This document shows, piece after piece, positions 34,127 through 41,862 of a DNA stretch of 64,000 nucleotides. Location: contig CAWFUP010000004.1 of the NCBI GenBank assembly GCA_963819075.1, forward strand, positions 784,829-848,828. The letters are read 5' to 3'. The stretch is from CAVQBJ01 sp963819075 (GTDB lineage Bacteria; Actinomycetota; Thermoleophilia; Solirubrobacterales; Solirubrobacteraceae). The translations under genes were made by a program, and so were the position numbers. Numbering within the stretch: position 1 is the stretch's first letter; each line of letters begins with the position of its first letter. Under the pieces are notes generated by a model. It ran no database searches. It saw only the letters and a program-made list of their open reading frames with translations, and was not told the DNA's origin.

Positions 34127-34747
34127 TTACTTCGAGTACAGCTCGACGATGAGCTGCTCCTGCACCGGCGCGGCTACCTCCCGCCGCTCCGGCTTGCGCA
34201 GCACCTTCGCCGTCAGTGAGTCGTGGTCCGCCTGGAGCCAGGCGGGTATCTGACCGGTCAGCTCGGTCGCGTCGCGCACGACCTGCGTCGCGGCGGTGTC
34301 CGCCTTGATCGCGATGACATCGCCCGGGCGCACCTGGTAGCTCGGGATGTCCACCCGCCGGCCGTTGATCGTCCAGTGACCGTGACGGATGAGCTGGCGG
34401 CCCTGTCGGCGCGAGGCGGCGAAGCCAAGGCGCACGAGCACGTTGTCGAAGCGCGACTCCAGCAGCGCGAGCAGGTTCTCGCCCGTGACGCCGGGCTGCC
34501 GGCTGGCCTTCTCGTAATAGCTGCGGAACTGCTTCTCGAGCACGCCGTAATAGCGTCGCGCCTTCTGCTTCTCGCGCAGCTGTACGCGGTACTCGCTCTG
34601 CTTCTGACGTCCGCGACCGTGCTCACCCGGCGGGTAGGAGCGTCGCTCGACGCCGCACTTGTCGGTGAGGCAACGTTCGCCCTTGAGGAACAGCTTCTGT
34701 CCCTCGCGGCGGCACTGCTTGCATTGGGGGCTGGTATCTCGAGCCAT
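34127..34747 (-). CDS. rpsD: 30S ribosomal protein S4 (uS4), zinc-ribbon form
   Basis: 206 residues. Four Cys at positions 9, 12, 26 and 31 (QCKQC, RCLTDKCG) mark the zinc-binding form of S4. The S4 RNA-binding domain follows with LVRLGFAASRRQGRQLIRHG. uS4 binds 16S rRNA early in assembly and with uS3 and uS5 lines the mRNA entry channel. It lies 23 bases after rpsK. Confidence 0.97.
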   Translation of the reverse strand: MARDTSPQCKQCRREGQKLFLKGERCLTDKCGVERRSYPPGEHGRGRQKQSEYRVQLREKQKARRYYGVLEKQFRSYYEKASRQPGVTGENLLALLESRFDNVLVRLGFAASRRQGRQLIRHGHWTINGRRVDIPSYQVRPGDVIAIKADTAATQVVRDATELTGQIPAWLQADHDSLTAKVLRKPERREVAAPVQEQLIVELYSK

Positions 34748-34770
34748 GATGTCCGGTCGTTGTACGGTGG

Positions 34771-35169
34771 TTAGACGCGGCGCCGCTTACGCGGACGACA
34801 GCCGTTGTGGGCCTGCGGAGTGACGTCCTTGACGCCGGTGACCTCCAGGCCGGCCGCCTGGAGCGAGCGGATCGCGGTCTCACGGCCGGATCCAGGACCC
34901 TTCACGTAGACCTCCACCTTCTGGAGCCCCTGCTCGATGCCCTTGCGAGCCGCCGCGTCGGCCGTCACCTGGGCCGCGAACGGAGTCGACTTGCGCGAGC
35001 CCTTGAAGCCGGCGCCACCGGCCGACTCCCAGGCGATGACGTTGCCCTGGGTGTCGGTGAGCGAGACGATCGTGTTGTTGAAGGACGTCTTGATGTGGGC
35101 TTGGCCAATCGGGATGTTCTTCTTCGGCTTGCGGCGACCGCGGGTCGGGCGACGGGGCGCGGGGCTCAC
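34771..35169 (-). CDS. rpsK: 30S ribosomal protein S11 (uS11)
   Basis: 132 residues of standard size. HIKTSFNNTIVSLTDTQGN and SAGGAGFKGSRKSTPFAAQ are strongly conserved, and the end VTPQAHNGCRPRKRRRV is typical. uS11 sits on the 30S platform by the E site. The gene overlaps rpsM by 4 bases. Confidence 0.97.
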   Translation of the reverse strand: MSPAPRRPTRGRRKPKKNIPIGQAHIKTSFNNTIVSLTDTQGNVIAWESAGGAGFKGSRKSTPFAAQVTADAAARKGIEQGLQKVEVYVKGPGSGRETAIRSLQAAGLEVTGVKDVTPQAHNGCRPRKRRRV

Positions 35170-35549
35170 TTCTTGCCCGCCTTCTTCTTGCCGGCGACCT
35201 GCATGCGCTTCGGCCCCTTGCGGGTGCGCGCATTGGTCTTCGTGTTCTGTCCGCGGACGGGCAGGCCGCGGCGGTGGCGCAGGCCGCGGTAGCAGCCGAT
35301 CTCCTGCAGGCGCTTGATGTCCTGCGAGCGCTCGCGGCGCAGGTCGCCCTCGACGACGAGCGTCCGATCGATGACGTCGCGCAGACGCCCGACCTCATCC
35401 TCGGTGAGGTCGCGCACATACGTGTCGGCGCTCACCTCGGCCTCGGAGAGCACCCTGTTGGCCGTCGCGCGGCCGATCCCGAAGATGTAGGTCAGACCGA
35501 TCTCGGCGCGCTTGTTGAGGGGAAGGTTGATCCCGGCGATACGTGCCAT
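35166..35549 (-). CDS. rpsM: 30S ribosomal protein S13 (uS13)
   Basis: 127 residues. ARIAGINLPLNKRAEIGLTY and IFGIGRATANRVL form the N-terminal domain with the helix-two-turns-helix fold. The basic C-terminal tail (RTRKGPKRMQVAGKKKAGKK) reaches the P-site tRNA. uS13 contacts uL5 at bridge B1b, and uL5 is enlarged in this organism. It starts 4 bases after rpmJ ends. Confidence 0.97.
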   Translation of the reverse strand: MARIAGINLPLNKRAEIGLTYIFGIGRATANRVLSEAEVSADTYVRDLTEDEVGRLRDVIDRTLVVEGDLRRERSQDIKRLQEIGCYRGLRHRRGLPVRGQNTKTNARTRKGPKRMQVAGKKKAGKK

Positions 35550-35553
35550 GCGA

Positions 35554-35667
35554 CTAACCCTGGCGCTGCTTGTGGCGCTTGTTCTGGCAGATGACGAGCA
35601 CCGCGCCGTGGCGGCGGATGACCTTGCACTTCTCGCACATCGGCTTGACCGACGGTCGTACCTTCAT
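35554..35667 (-). CDS. rpmJ: 50S ribosomal protein L36 (bL36), zinc form
   Basis: A 37-residue protein read directly from the minus strand. It begins MKVRPSVKPMCEKCKVIRRH and ends with QNKRHKQRQG. Cys 11, Cys 14, Cys 27 and His 32 form the zinc ribbon. AAAGGG lies 4 bases upstream of ATG 35667. It is the first gene of the alpha-operon block. In most actinobacteria infA lies immediately upstream; here only 168 non-coding bases separate it from map. Confidence 0.95.
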   Translation of the reverse strand: MKVRPSVKPMCEKCKVIRRHGAVLVICQNKRHKQRQG

Positions 35668-35777
35668 GATCCCTTTCGGATGGTCCAGGCGCCACGGCTC
35701 TGGATGCCGTTGCGGCATCCGCTACCACGACGCGGAAACTCCCGCAGCCGGACACGTCCCAACGCGCGGGACTCTGG

Positions 35778-35783
35778 ATGGTA
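35778..35783 (-). promoter_or_regulatory. Extended -10 element (TGCTACCAT) for the rpmJ-rpsM-rpsK-rpsD-rpoA-rplQ operon
   Basis: TGC followed by TACCAT on the minus strand, about 110 bases upstream of rpmJ. The 11-mer TGCTACCATCC also occurs just before rpsL (54525-54535). No -35 is seen, which suits an extended -10 promoter. A hairpin (GGATGCC at 35702-35708, GGCATCC at 35714-35720) lies in the leader between this site and rpmJ. Confidence 0.5.
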
Positions 35784-35803
35784 GCAAGATCGCCGCGGGC
35801 GCC

Positions 35804-35821
35804 CGGCCACCCTCGTGGCCG
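35804..35821 (-). terminator. Hairpin after map
   Basis: CGGCCAC (35804-35810) and GTGGCCG (35815-35821) enclose a 4-base loop, 14 bases downstream of the map stop. It lies just before the promoter for the rpmJ operon and probably separates the two transcripts, perhaps only partly. Confidence 0.5.
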
Positions 35822-35835
35822 CGGAGCGCGCCGCC

Positions 35836-36636
35836 TCAGCCCCCGCTCGTGGCCTGAGCCGCGTGGCCCTCGCGCTCGGCCGCCGACAGGTGCCACGGCG
35901 TGAGGATTCGCGGGCCGTCGGCCGTGATGGCCACGGTGAACTCGAAGTGCGCGGCGAGCGAGCTGTCCTGCGAGAAGATCGCCCAGCCGTCGCCGGCGAC
36001 GCGCACGCCGGGGCGCCCGGCGGTCGTCATCGGCTCGATCGCGAGCACCATCCCCTCCTCGAGCAGCGGGCCCTTGCCCGGCTGACCGAAGTTCGGCACC
36101 TGGGGATCCTCGTGCATTTCGCGTCCCACGCCGTGGCCGACGAGCGAGCGGACCACGGCGAGTCCGGCTTCCTCGGCGACCTCCTGGATCGCGTGCGAGA
36201 CGTCCCCGAGGCGTCGCCCCGGCTCGCACTGCGCCACGCCGGCGTGCAGCGACGCCTCCGTCGCACTGAGCAGGTTGGTCGCGACCGGCGAGATCGCGCC
36301 GACGGCGAACGTGCGCGCCGCGTCGGCCACCCACCCGCCGTGGGTCACGCCGATGTCGATCGAGATGATGTCGCCGGCCGTGAGGCGGAACGATCCAGGA
36401 ATGCCGTGCACCACCATCGAGTTCGGCGACGCACAGATCGAGCCGGGGAAGCCGCGATAGCCCTTGAACGACGGGACGGCTCCGCGCGAGCGGATGAATC
36501 GCTCAGCTGCGGCGTCGAGCTCGGCCGTGCTGACGCCGGGGCGGATCTTGCCCTCGAGCAGCTCGAGCGTGGCGACCTGGATGGCGCCTGCCTCGGCCAT
36601 CTTCTCGATCTCCTCGGGGCTCTTCTTGATGATCAT
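35836..36636 (-). CDS. map: Methionine aminopeptidase type I
   Basis: A 266-residue metalloenzyme that removes the initiator Met from new proteins. The five metal ligands are visible: two Asp in ISIDIGVTHGGWVADAART, His in GHGVGREMHEDP, Glu in LAIEPMTTAG and Glu in HFEFTVAIT. The usual actinobacterial order secY-adk-map is kept. No infA follows. The gene ends in a small hairpin. Confidence 0.97.
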   Translation of the reverse strand: MIIKKSPEEIEKMAEAGAIQVATLELLEGKIRPGVSTAELDAAAERFIRSRGAVPSFKGYRGFPGSICASPNSMVVHGIPGSFRLTAGDIISIDIGVTHGGWVADAARTFAVGAISPVATNLLSATEASLHAGVAQCEPGRRLGDVSHAIQEVAEEAGLAVVRSLVGHGVGREMHEDPQVPNFGQPGKGPLLEEGMVLAIEPMTTAGRPGVRVAGDGWAIFSQDSSLAAHFEFTVAITADGPRILTPWHLSAAEREGHAAQATSGG

Positions 36637-36699
36637 GGCTGCACCGTGCTCCTCGCGCTCATCCAGTATGGGGCAGCCGGGCCCCGATCCGAAGCAACG

Positions 36700-37377
36700 C
36701 TAGAGCTGCTCCTCGAGTCGCAGGGTCGCGAGCACGGCGCGGATGCGGTCGTGGACCTCGTTGGCGTTGCGCGAGCCGTCGAAGCGGCGCAGCAGGCCCT
36801 GGTCGTCGTAGTACTCGATGAGCGGCGCGGTCTTCTCGTGATACACGGCCAGGCGCTTGCGGATCGTCTCCTCATGGTCGTCGTCACGCTGAATGAGTCG
36901 CGAGCCGTCCTGATCGCAGATCCCGTCGTGCTTGGGCGGATCGAACTCGACGTGGTAGATGTGACTCGGGTTCTTGACGCACACGCGCCGTCCGGCGAGG
37001 CGTCGCACAACGACGTCGTCGGGCACCTCGATGAGCAGCGCCGCGGTCAGTCGCCGGTCGAGGCCGACGAGCGCCTCCGAGAGGGCGTCGGCCTGCTCGG
37101 TGGTCCGGGGGAAGCCGTCGAGCAGGAAGCCGTCGCGCGCGTCGTCGTCGAGGATCCGCTCCTTGATCATGCCGATGATGATCTCGTCGGGTACGAGATC
37201 GCCGTCGTCCATGTAGCGCTTGGCCTCACGCCCGAGCTCGGTCCCGGCCGAGACCTGCGCGCGCAGCATGTCTCCGGTGGAGATGTGGGGCAGGCCGAAG
37301 TCGTCGCGCAGGCGTTCGGCCTGCGTGCCCTTGCCGGCACCCGGAGGACCGAGCAGGATGAGGTTCAGTTCAATCAC
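36700..37377 (-). CDS. adk: Adenylate kinase
   Basis: 225 residues; interconverts ATP plus AMP and two ADP. The P-loop is LLGPPGAGKGTQ, the AMP site includes ISTGDMLRAQV and the Asp-rich segment FLLDGFPRT is intact. The LID keeps only one Cys of each zinc pair (CVKN and CDQD where CxxC is usual), so this LID probably does not hold zinc. GTG 37377 gives the family N-terminus; AGGAG lies 11 bases upstream. The open frame extends further up without support. Confidence 0.95.
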   Translation of the reverse strand: MIELNLILLGPPGAGKGTQAERLRDDFGLPHISTGDMLRAQVSAGTELGREAKRYMDDGDLVPDEIIIGMIKERILDDDARDGFLLDGFPRTTEQADALSEALVGLDRRLTAALLIEVPDDVVVRRLAGRRVCVKNPSHIYHVEFDPPKHDGICDQDGSRLIQRDDDHEETIRKRLAVYHEKTAPLIEYYDDQGLLRRFDGSRNANEVHDRIRAVLATLRLEEQL

Positions 37378-37530
37378 GACGATGAGTGCTCCTGGAGCGC
37401 ACGACCGGGGGTCGCCGTCCGGCGGCACGGTAACCGGCGGGGCGAAGGCGGAGAGCCTATCCGACCGCCCGCCGGCTGTGTGGGCGCGGGTCACCATGTG
37501 CGCGACCGCCATGGCGCTCGCCGCACTCGG

Positions 37531-38799
37531 CTACTTCAGGAATCCTTCGTAACTTCGCATCATCAGCTGCGCCTCGAGCTGCTTCATCGTGTCGAGCGCG
37601 ACGCCAATGACGATGAGGATCGACGTGCCGCCGAAGTAGAAGTTCGCGTGCGTGCGCGCGATGAGGATCGTCGGCAGCGCGGCCACGAGAGCGAGGAACA
37701 GGGCGCCCGGGAAGGTCAGCCGCGCGAGGATGCGGTCGAGGAACTCGGCCGTCGGCCGGCCGGGGCGCACCCCGGGGATGAAGCCGCCGTATTTCTTCAG
37801 GTTGTCGGCCTGGTCGACCGGGTTGAACGTGACCGCCGTGTAGAAGTAGGTGAAGATGATGATGAAGATCGACTCACCGAGGATGTAGTGCCAGCCGTTC
37901 GGCGTGAAGAAGTCCGACAGCGACTGCGCCCAGTGGGTGTGGATGAGCTGCCCGACGGTCGGCGGGAAGGCCATGATGCTCGCGGCGAAGATGACCGGGA
38001 TGACGCCGGCCATGTTGACGCGCAGCGGGAGGTACGTCTGCCCTCCCTCGGTCATGCGCCGCCCGATGACGCGCTTGGCGTATTGCACCGGGATCCGGCG
38101 CTGACCTTCCTGCACGAAGACGATGCCCGACACGACGGCGAGCACGATGAACGGCATCATGACCTTGAAGACCTGGTCGTTGCTCTGCCACCAGGACTGG
38201 ATCCCGGCGGGCAGGCGCGAGACGATCGACGCGAAGATGAGCAGCGAGATGCCGTTGCCGATCCCGCGGTGGGTGATGAGCTCGCCGAACCACATCAGCA
38301 GCACCGTGCCGGCGGTCATCGAAATGACGACGACGAATATCGACTGGGCGTCGAAGGTCGTGAACACGGCCTGGCCCGAGTTCGTCGACAGCGAGTGGAA
38401 CAGGAACACGTAGCCGATCGACTGCGCGAACGCGAGCCCGACGGTGAGGTAGCGCGTGTACTGCGTGATGCGGGCCTGGCCGACCTCGCCCTCCTTGGAG
38501 AGCTTCTCCAGGGAGGGGATGACCACCTGCAGCAGCTGCAGGATGATCGACGCCGTGATGTAGGGCATGATCCCGAGCGCGAACAGCGCCAGGCGCGACA
38601 GGCTGCCTCCCGAGAAGAGGTTGAGAAAGCCGAGGATGTTCGACCCCGAGAACTGGCTCAGCTGCTTTATCGCGTTGACGTTGACCCCGGGCACCGGGAT
38701 GTGCGATCCGAGCCGGTACAGGAAGAGGACGAACGCCGTGAAGGCGACCTTCTTGCGGATGTCCGCGACCGTGAAGGCGCTGAGGATGGTGGAGAGCAT
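37531..38799 (-). CDS. secY: Preprotein translocase subunit SecY
   Basis: 422 residues with ten membrane helices, the core of the protein export channel. The N-terminal AFTVADIRKKVAFTAFVLFL, the plug-side LNLFSGGSLSRLALFALGIM and the cytoplasmic loop KKYGGFIPGVRPGRPTAEFL are conserved. It follows rplO after a 112-base spacer and precedes adk, as in the spc operon. Confidence 0.97.
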   Translation of the reverse strand: MLSTILSAFTVADIRKKVAFTAFVLFLYRLGSHIPVPGVNVNAIKQLSQFSGSNILGFLNLFSGGSLSRLALFALGIMPYITASIILQLLQVVIPSLEKLSKEGEVGQARITQYTRYLTVGLAFAQSIGYVFLFHSLSTNSGQAVFTTFDAQSIFVVVISMTAGTVLLMWFGELITHRGIGNGISLLIFASIVSRLPAGIQSWWQSNDQVFKVMMPFIVLAVVSGIVFVQEGQRRIPVQYAKRVIGRRMTEGGQTYLPLRVNMAGVIPVIFAASIMAFPPTVGQLIHTHWAQSLSDFFTPNGWHYILGESIFIIIFTYFYTAVTFNPVDQADNLKKYGGFIPGVRPGRPTAEFLDRILARLTFPGALFLALVAALPTILIARTHANFYFGGTSILIVIGVALDTMKQLEAQLMMRSYEGFLK

Positions 38800-38911
38800 G
38801 GTCAGGGTTCCCTCGCCGCGACCGTGACCCGCCGCGCGCGGCCAGGAATTGTATCGGGGTCGCGTCGTCGCCGACGATCGACGCCCGCGGCCGAAGCCGC
38901 TGGGGGACCGA

Positions 38912-39448
38912 CTAGGCCTCGATGAGCTGGCACGTCCCGCCGGCCGCCTCGATGCGCTCGCGCGCGGTGGCGCTGAACGCGTGGGCGTGGACGGTCAGCG
39001 GCTTGCCGATCTCGCCGCGGGCGAGGATCTTCACCGGCACGTCCTTGCGGGTGCCCAGGCCCTTGGCCTGCAGGGCCTGCAGCGTGACGTCAGCGCCGGC
39101 ATCGAAGCGCGCGTCGAGGTCGCCGATGTTCACCGGCTGGGTGTGCGTGCGAAACATCTCGAACGGCATCGATTTCTTCATGTGCGGGCCACGCAGCTTG
39201 CGCATCCGCATGTGAATCGGCATCTGGCCGCCCTCGAAGCGGGCACGGCGCTTGGACCCCGAGCGCGAGCCCGCGCCCTTCTGGCCACGGCCGGAGGTCT
39301 TGCCGGTGCCAGAGCCCTCGCCCCGACCGACGCGCTTGCGGGGCCTGCGGCTGCCCGGCGCCGGCTTGAGCGAGTGCAGTCCGACCCACGCTGCGCCGGT
39401 CTGCGCCTCGGTCTCCTCGGGCACGATGCGGCGCGCGGCCGGGCTCAT
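38912..39448 (-). CDS. rplO: 50S ribosomal protein L15 (uL15) with short N-terminal extension
   Basis: 178 residues, about 30 more than usual. The extra part is at the N-terminus (residues 1-24, mostly acidic or neutral), before LHSLKPAPGSRRPRKRVGRG, where standard L15 begins. GSGTGKTSGRGQKGAGSRSG is the conserved rRNA-binding stretch. It overlaps rpmD by 4 bases, so translation is coupled. Confidence 0.95.
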   Translation of the reverse strand: MSPAARRIVPEETEAQTGAAWVGLHSLKPAPGSRRPRKRVGRGEGSGTGKTSGRGQKGAGSRSGSKRRARFEGGQMPIHMRMRKLRGPHMKKSMPFEMFRTHTQPVNIGDLDARFDAGADVTLQALQAKGLGTRKDVPVKILARGEIGKPLTVHAHAFSATARERIEAAGGTCQLIEA

Positions 39449-39648
39449 CGCGGAGTCCCTTCACCTTCGACGACGACCAGATGGCGCACCGCATGCAGCA
39501 TCCCGCGGGCCTGCGGTGTGTCGCGAACCTCGACGGTGTGCCCGATGCGACGCAGGCCGAGCGAACGCAGCGTGTCGCGCTGGCGCTGATTGGAGCCGTT
39601 GCGCGAGCGCACCTGGCGGACCTGCAGCGTGGTCGACGCAGCGGTCAT
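39445..39648 (-). CDS. rpmD: 50S ribosomal protein L30 (uL30)
   Basis: 67 residues. LQVRQVRSRNGSNQRQRDTL followed by RSLGLRRIGHTVEVRDTPQARGML is the compact L30 fold that binds 23S rRNA. It overlaps the rpsE stop by one base and rplO by 4 bases. Confidence 0.94.
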   Translation of the reverse strand: MTAASTTLQVRQVRSRNGSNQRQRDTLRSLGLRRIGHTVEVRDTPQARGMLHAVRHLVVVEGEGTPR

Positions 39649-40310
39649 CAGCTCGTCGCCTCGCTCGCTGGCGCCTCGGCGGCGGGCTCATCGGCAGCGG
39701 AAGCCTCGGCGGCCGGGGCCTCATCGGCCACGGGCGTCGCGCCGTCCGGCTCGCCCGCGCCATCGAGGACACCGGTGGCTGGCTCGACGCGGTCGTGCAG
39801 GCCGAGGACCTGATTGATGCTCAGCCCCCGCAGCTCGGCGACCTCGGCCGGGGTGCGGAGCCCCTGCAGACCGGCGACCGTCGCCTTGACGAGGTTGATC
39901 GGGTTCTGCGTGCCGAGGCTCTTGGAGAGGATGTCGTGGATGCCGGCGAGCTCGAGCACCGCGCGCACCCCGCCACCGGCGATGACGCCGGTACCCGGCG
40001 CGGCCGGCTTCAGGAACACCCGCCCGGCGCCGAACACCCCGGTCGTCTGGTGGGTGATCGTGCTGCCGTGCTTGGGCACGCGGAAGAGGTTCTTGCGCGC
40101 CCGCTCGACGCCCTTCTGAATCGCGAGCGGCACCTCGTTGGCCTTGCCGTAGCCGACGCCGACGATCTCGCGCTCATCGCCGACGACCACGAGCGCGGTG
40201 AAGGAGAAGCGCCGGCCGCCCTTGACAACCTTCGCGACGCGGTTGATCTCGACGACGCGCTCCTGGAGGTCCAGGCCGCTGGCGTTGACTGAGCGATCGA
40301 TGGCGGGCAT
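39648..40310 (-). CDS. rpsE: 30S ribosomal protein S5 (uS5) with acidic C-terminal tail
   Basis: 220 residues. The double-stranded RNA-binding-like domain (RVVEINRVAKVVKGGRRFSF) and GVIAGGGVRAVLELAGIHDI are standard. From about residue 177 there is an extra tail of about 44 residues made of Ala, Glu, Asp, Pro and Ser with almost no basic residue (for example DEAPAAEASAADEPAAEAPA). uS5 sits with uS3 and uS4 at the mRNA entry, so this tail would lie near the Gly/Arg tail of uS3. Confidence 0.96.
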   Translation of the reverse strand: MPAIDRSVNASGLDLQERVVEINRVAKVVKGGRRFSFTALVVVGDEREIVGVGYGKANEVPLAIQKGVERARKNLFRVPKHGSTITHQTTGVFGAGRVFLKPAAPGTGVIAGGGVRAVLELAGIHDILSKSLGTQNPINLVKATVAGLQGLRTPAEVAELRGLSINQVLGLHDRVEPATGVLDGAGEPDGATPVADEAPAAEASAADEPAAEAPASEATS

Positions 40311-40347
40311 GTGAGCTGGGAGAGGGTAGCGGGTTGCCGGGGAGCGG

Positions 40348-40701
40348 TCAGAACTCGAGGCCAGCCTCGCGCGACGCGTCGGCGAAGGCGCGCACGTGAC
40401 CGTGGTAGCGGTAGCCGCCGCGATCGAAGACGGCCCGCTCGATGCCGGCGGCCTTGGCGCGCTCGGCGAGCAGGGTGCCGGCGCGCGTGGCCCGCTCGGC
40501 CTTCGCCGCCGAGCGCAGCTCGGGCTCGTACCAGTGGACCGAGGCGAATGTGCGACCGCCCGCGTCGTCGATCAGCTGCGCAGAGATGCCTCGGTTGGAG
40601 CGGAAGATCGAGATCCGCGGGCGCTCCGGGGTGCCCGAGACCTTCGCGCGGACGCGCCGGCGGCGGCGCAGGCGGCGATCGCCCTTCGTGAGAACGGTCA
40701 T
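40348..40701 (-). CDS. rplR: 50S ribosomal protein L18 (uL18)
   Basis: 117 residues. The basic N-terminal RRLRRRRRVRAKVSGTPERP and the FDRGGYRYHGHVRAFADAS-type end are conserved. uL18 binds 5S rRNA in the central protuberance next to uL5. It overlaps the rplF stop by 4 bases. Confidence 0.96.
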   Translation of the reverse strand: MTVLTKGDRRLRRRRRVRAKVSGTPERPRISIFRSNRGISAQLIDDAGGRTFASVHWYEPELRSAAKAERATRAGTLLAERAKAAGIERAVFDRGGYRYHGHVRAFADASREAGLEF

Positions 40702-41231
40702 GCGCGCTTGCCGACCTTGCGGGCGACGTACTCGCCCTCGTAGCGGATGCCCTTGCCCTTGTAGGGCTCCGGGGGGCGCTGCTTGCGGATGAGCGCGGCC
40801 ACCTCGCCGACGGCCTGCTTGGAGATACCACGCACGACGATGCGGGTCGGCTGCGGGACCTCGAACTCGATCCCATCGGGTGCGGGGATCGGGACCGGGT
40901 GCGAGTAGCCCACCGCGAGCTCGAGGTTCTTGCCCTTCAGCTGGGCGCGGTAGCCGACGCCCTGGATCTCGAGGCGCTTCTCATATCCCGCGGTGACGCC
41001 CTGGACCATGTTGGCCACGAGCGTCCGCGTGAGACCGTGCAGCGCGCGGTGTTCGCCGCGGTCGGTCGGCCGCGTCACGATGATCTGATCGCCGTCCTGG
41101 GTCACGCCGATGTCGCGCGAAACGCGCTCGGACAGCTCGCCCTTCGGGCCCTTGACGCGCACCGACTCAGGCTCGATCGTGACGGCGACGCCGTCGGGTA
41201 CGGGGATGGGCTGTCGGCCGATGCGGGACAT
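40698..41231 (-). CDS. rplF: 50S ribosomal protein L6 (uL6)
   Basis: 177 residues in two similar domains. MSRIGRQPIPVPDGVAVTIE opens the first. The second ends with KRPPEPYKGKGIRYEGEY-like sequence (RPPEPYKGKGIRYEGEYVAR), close to the sarcin-ricin loop where elongation factors bind. It starts 3 bases after rpsH ends. Confidence 0.97.
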   Translation of the reverse strand: MSRIGRQPIPVPDGVAVTIEPESVRVKGPKGELSERVSRDIGVTQDGDQIIVTRPTDRGEHRALHGLTRTLVANMVQGVTAGYEKRLEIQGVGYRAQLKGKNLELAVGYSHPVPIPAPDGIEFEVPQPTRIVVRGISKQAVGEVAALIRKQRPPEPYKGKGIRYEGEYVARKVGKRA

Positions 41232-41234
41232 CGC

Positions 41235-41642
41235 CTACCAGACCTGCGCGAGAACCTCGCCGCCGACGCCCGCGTTGCGGGCCTCGTGGCCGGTCATCAC
41301 GCCGTGGGAGGTGGACACGATCGAAGTCCCCATGCCGCCCTGGACCTTCGGGATGCGGGCCGCGTCGACATACGTGCGCCGTCCGGGTCGCGACACCCGA
41401 CGCAGGCCGCTGATGGCCGAGCGGCGATCGTCGGTGTACTTCAGGCGCACGCGGATCACCTGACCCGGGCCGCCGGTCGGATTGGGCTCGAGCGACCAGC
41501 CGTCGATGTAGCCCTGCTCGGAAAGGATGCGGGCGATCTCGGACTTCAGCTTCGACGCGGGGATCTCGGCCGTCTCGTGGGCGGCGTGGATCGCATTGCG
41601 GATCCGCGTGAGGAAGTCGGCGATGGGGTCGGTCATGGACAT
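41235..41642 (-). CDS. rpsH: 30S ribosomal protein S8 (uS8)
   Basis: 135 residues. MTDPIADFLTRIRNAIHAAH and the C-terminal GTSIVSTSHGVMTGHEARNA are the conserved rRNA-binding parts. In many bacteria uS8 is the translational repressor of the spc operon. A repressor site is not recognised here, though the spacer before it (41643-41676) is short. Confidence 0.97.
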   Translation of the reverse strand: MSMTDPIADFLTRIRNAIHAAHETAEIPASKLKSEIARILSEQGYIDGWSLEPNPTGGPGQVIRVRLKYTDDRRSAISGLRRVSRPGRRTYVDAARIPKVQGGMGTSIVSTSHGVMTGHEARNAGVGGEVLAQVW

Positions 41643-41676
41643 GGGGTCACCTGTGTGTGAGGTTCGTCGCTGCTGC

Positions 41677-41862
41677 CTACCACGAGGACTTCGTCATCCC
41701 GGGGATCTGGCCGTTGTGCGCAAGATCGCGCAGACAGATGCGGCACAGCCCGAACTTGCGGTAGACCGCCCGTGGGCGCCCACAGCGATTGCAGCGAGTA
41801 TAGGCGCGTGTCTTGAACTTCGCCGGGCGGGCCTGGCGCACGCGCTGAGAGGTCTTGGCCAT
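41677..41862 (-). CDS. rpsN: 30S ribosomal protein S14 type Z (uS14), zinc form
   Basis: 61 residues with the zinc ribbon Cys 24, 27, 40 and 43 (RCNRCGRP and LCRICLRD). The conserved C-terminus is HNGQIPGMTKSSW. This short zinc-bearing form is usual for actinobacteria. It starts directly after the rplE stop, which ends the long acidic tail of uL5. Confidence 0.96.
   Translation of the reverse strand: MAKTSQRVRQARPAKFKTRAYTRCNRCGRPRAVYRKFGLCRICLRDLAHNGQIPGMTKSSW

Noticed and set aside
35815..38925. Plus-strand open frame of about 1036 codons opposite map, adk and secY
   Set aside because: It lies exactly antisense to three conserved genes. Its translation is Arg/Asp/Val/Glu-rich with no recognisable domain. 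High GC content removes stops from the opposite strand.
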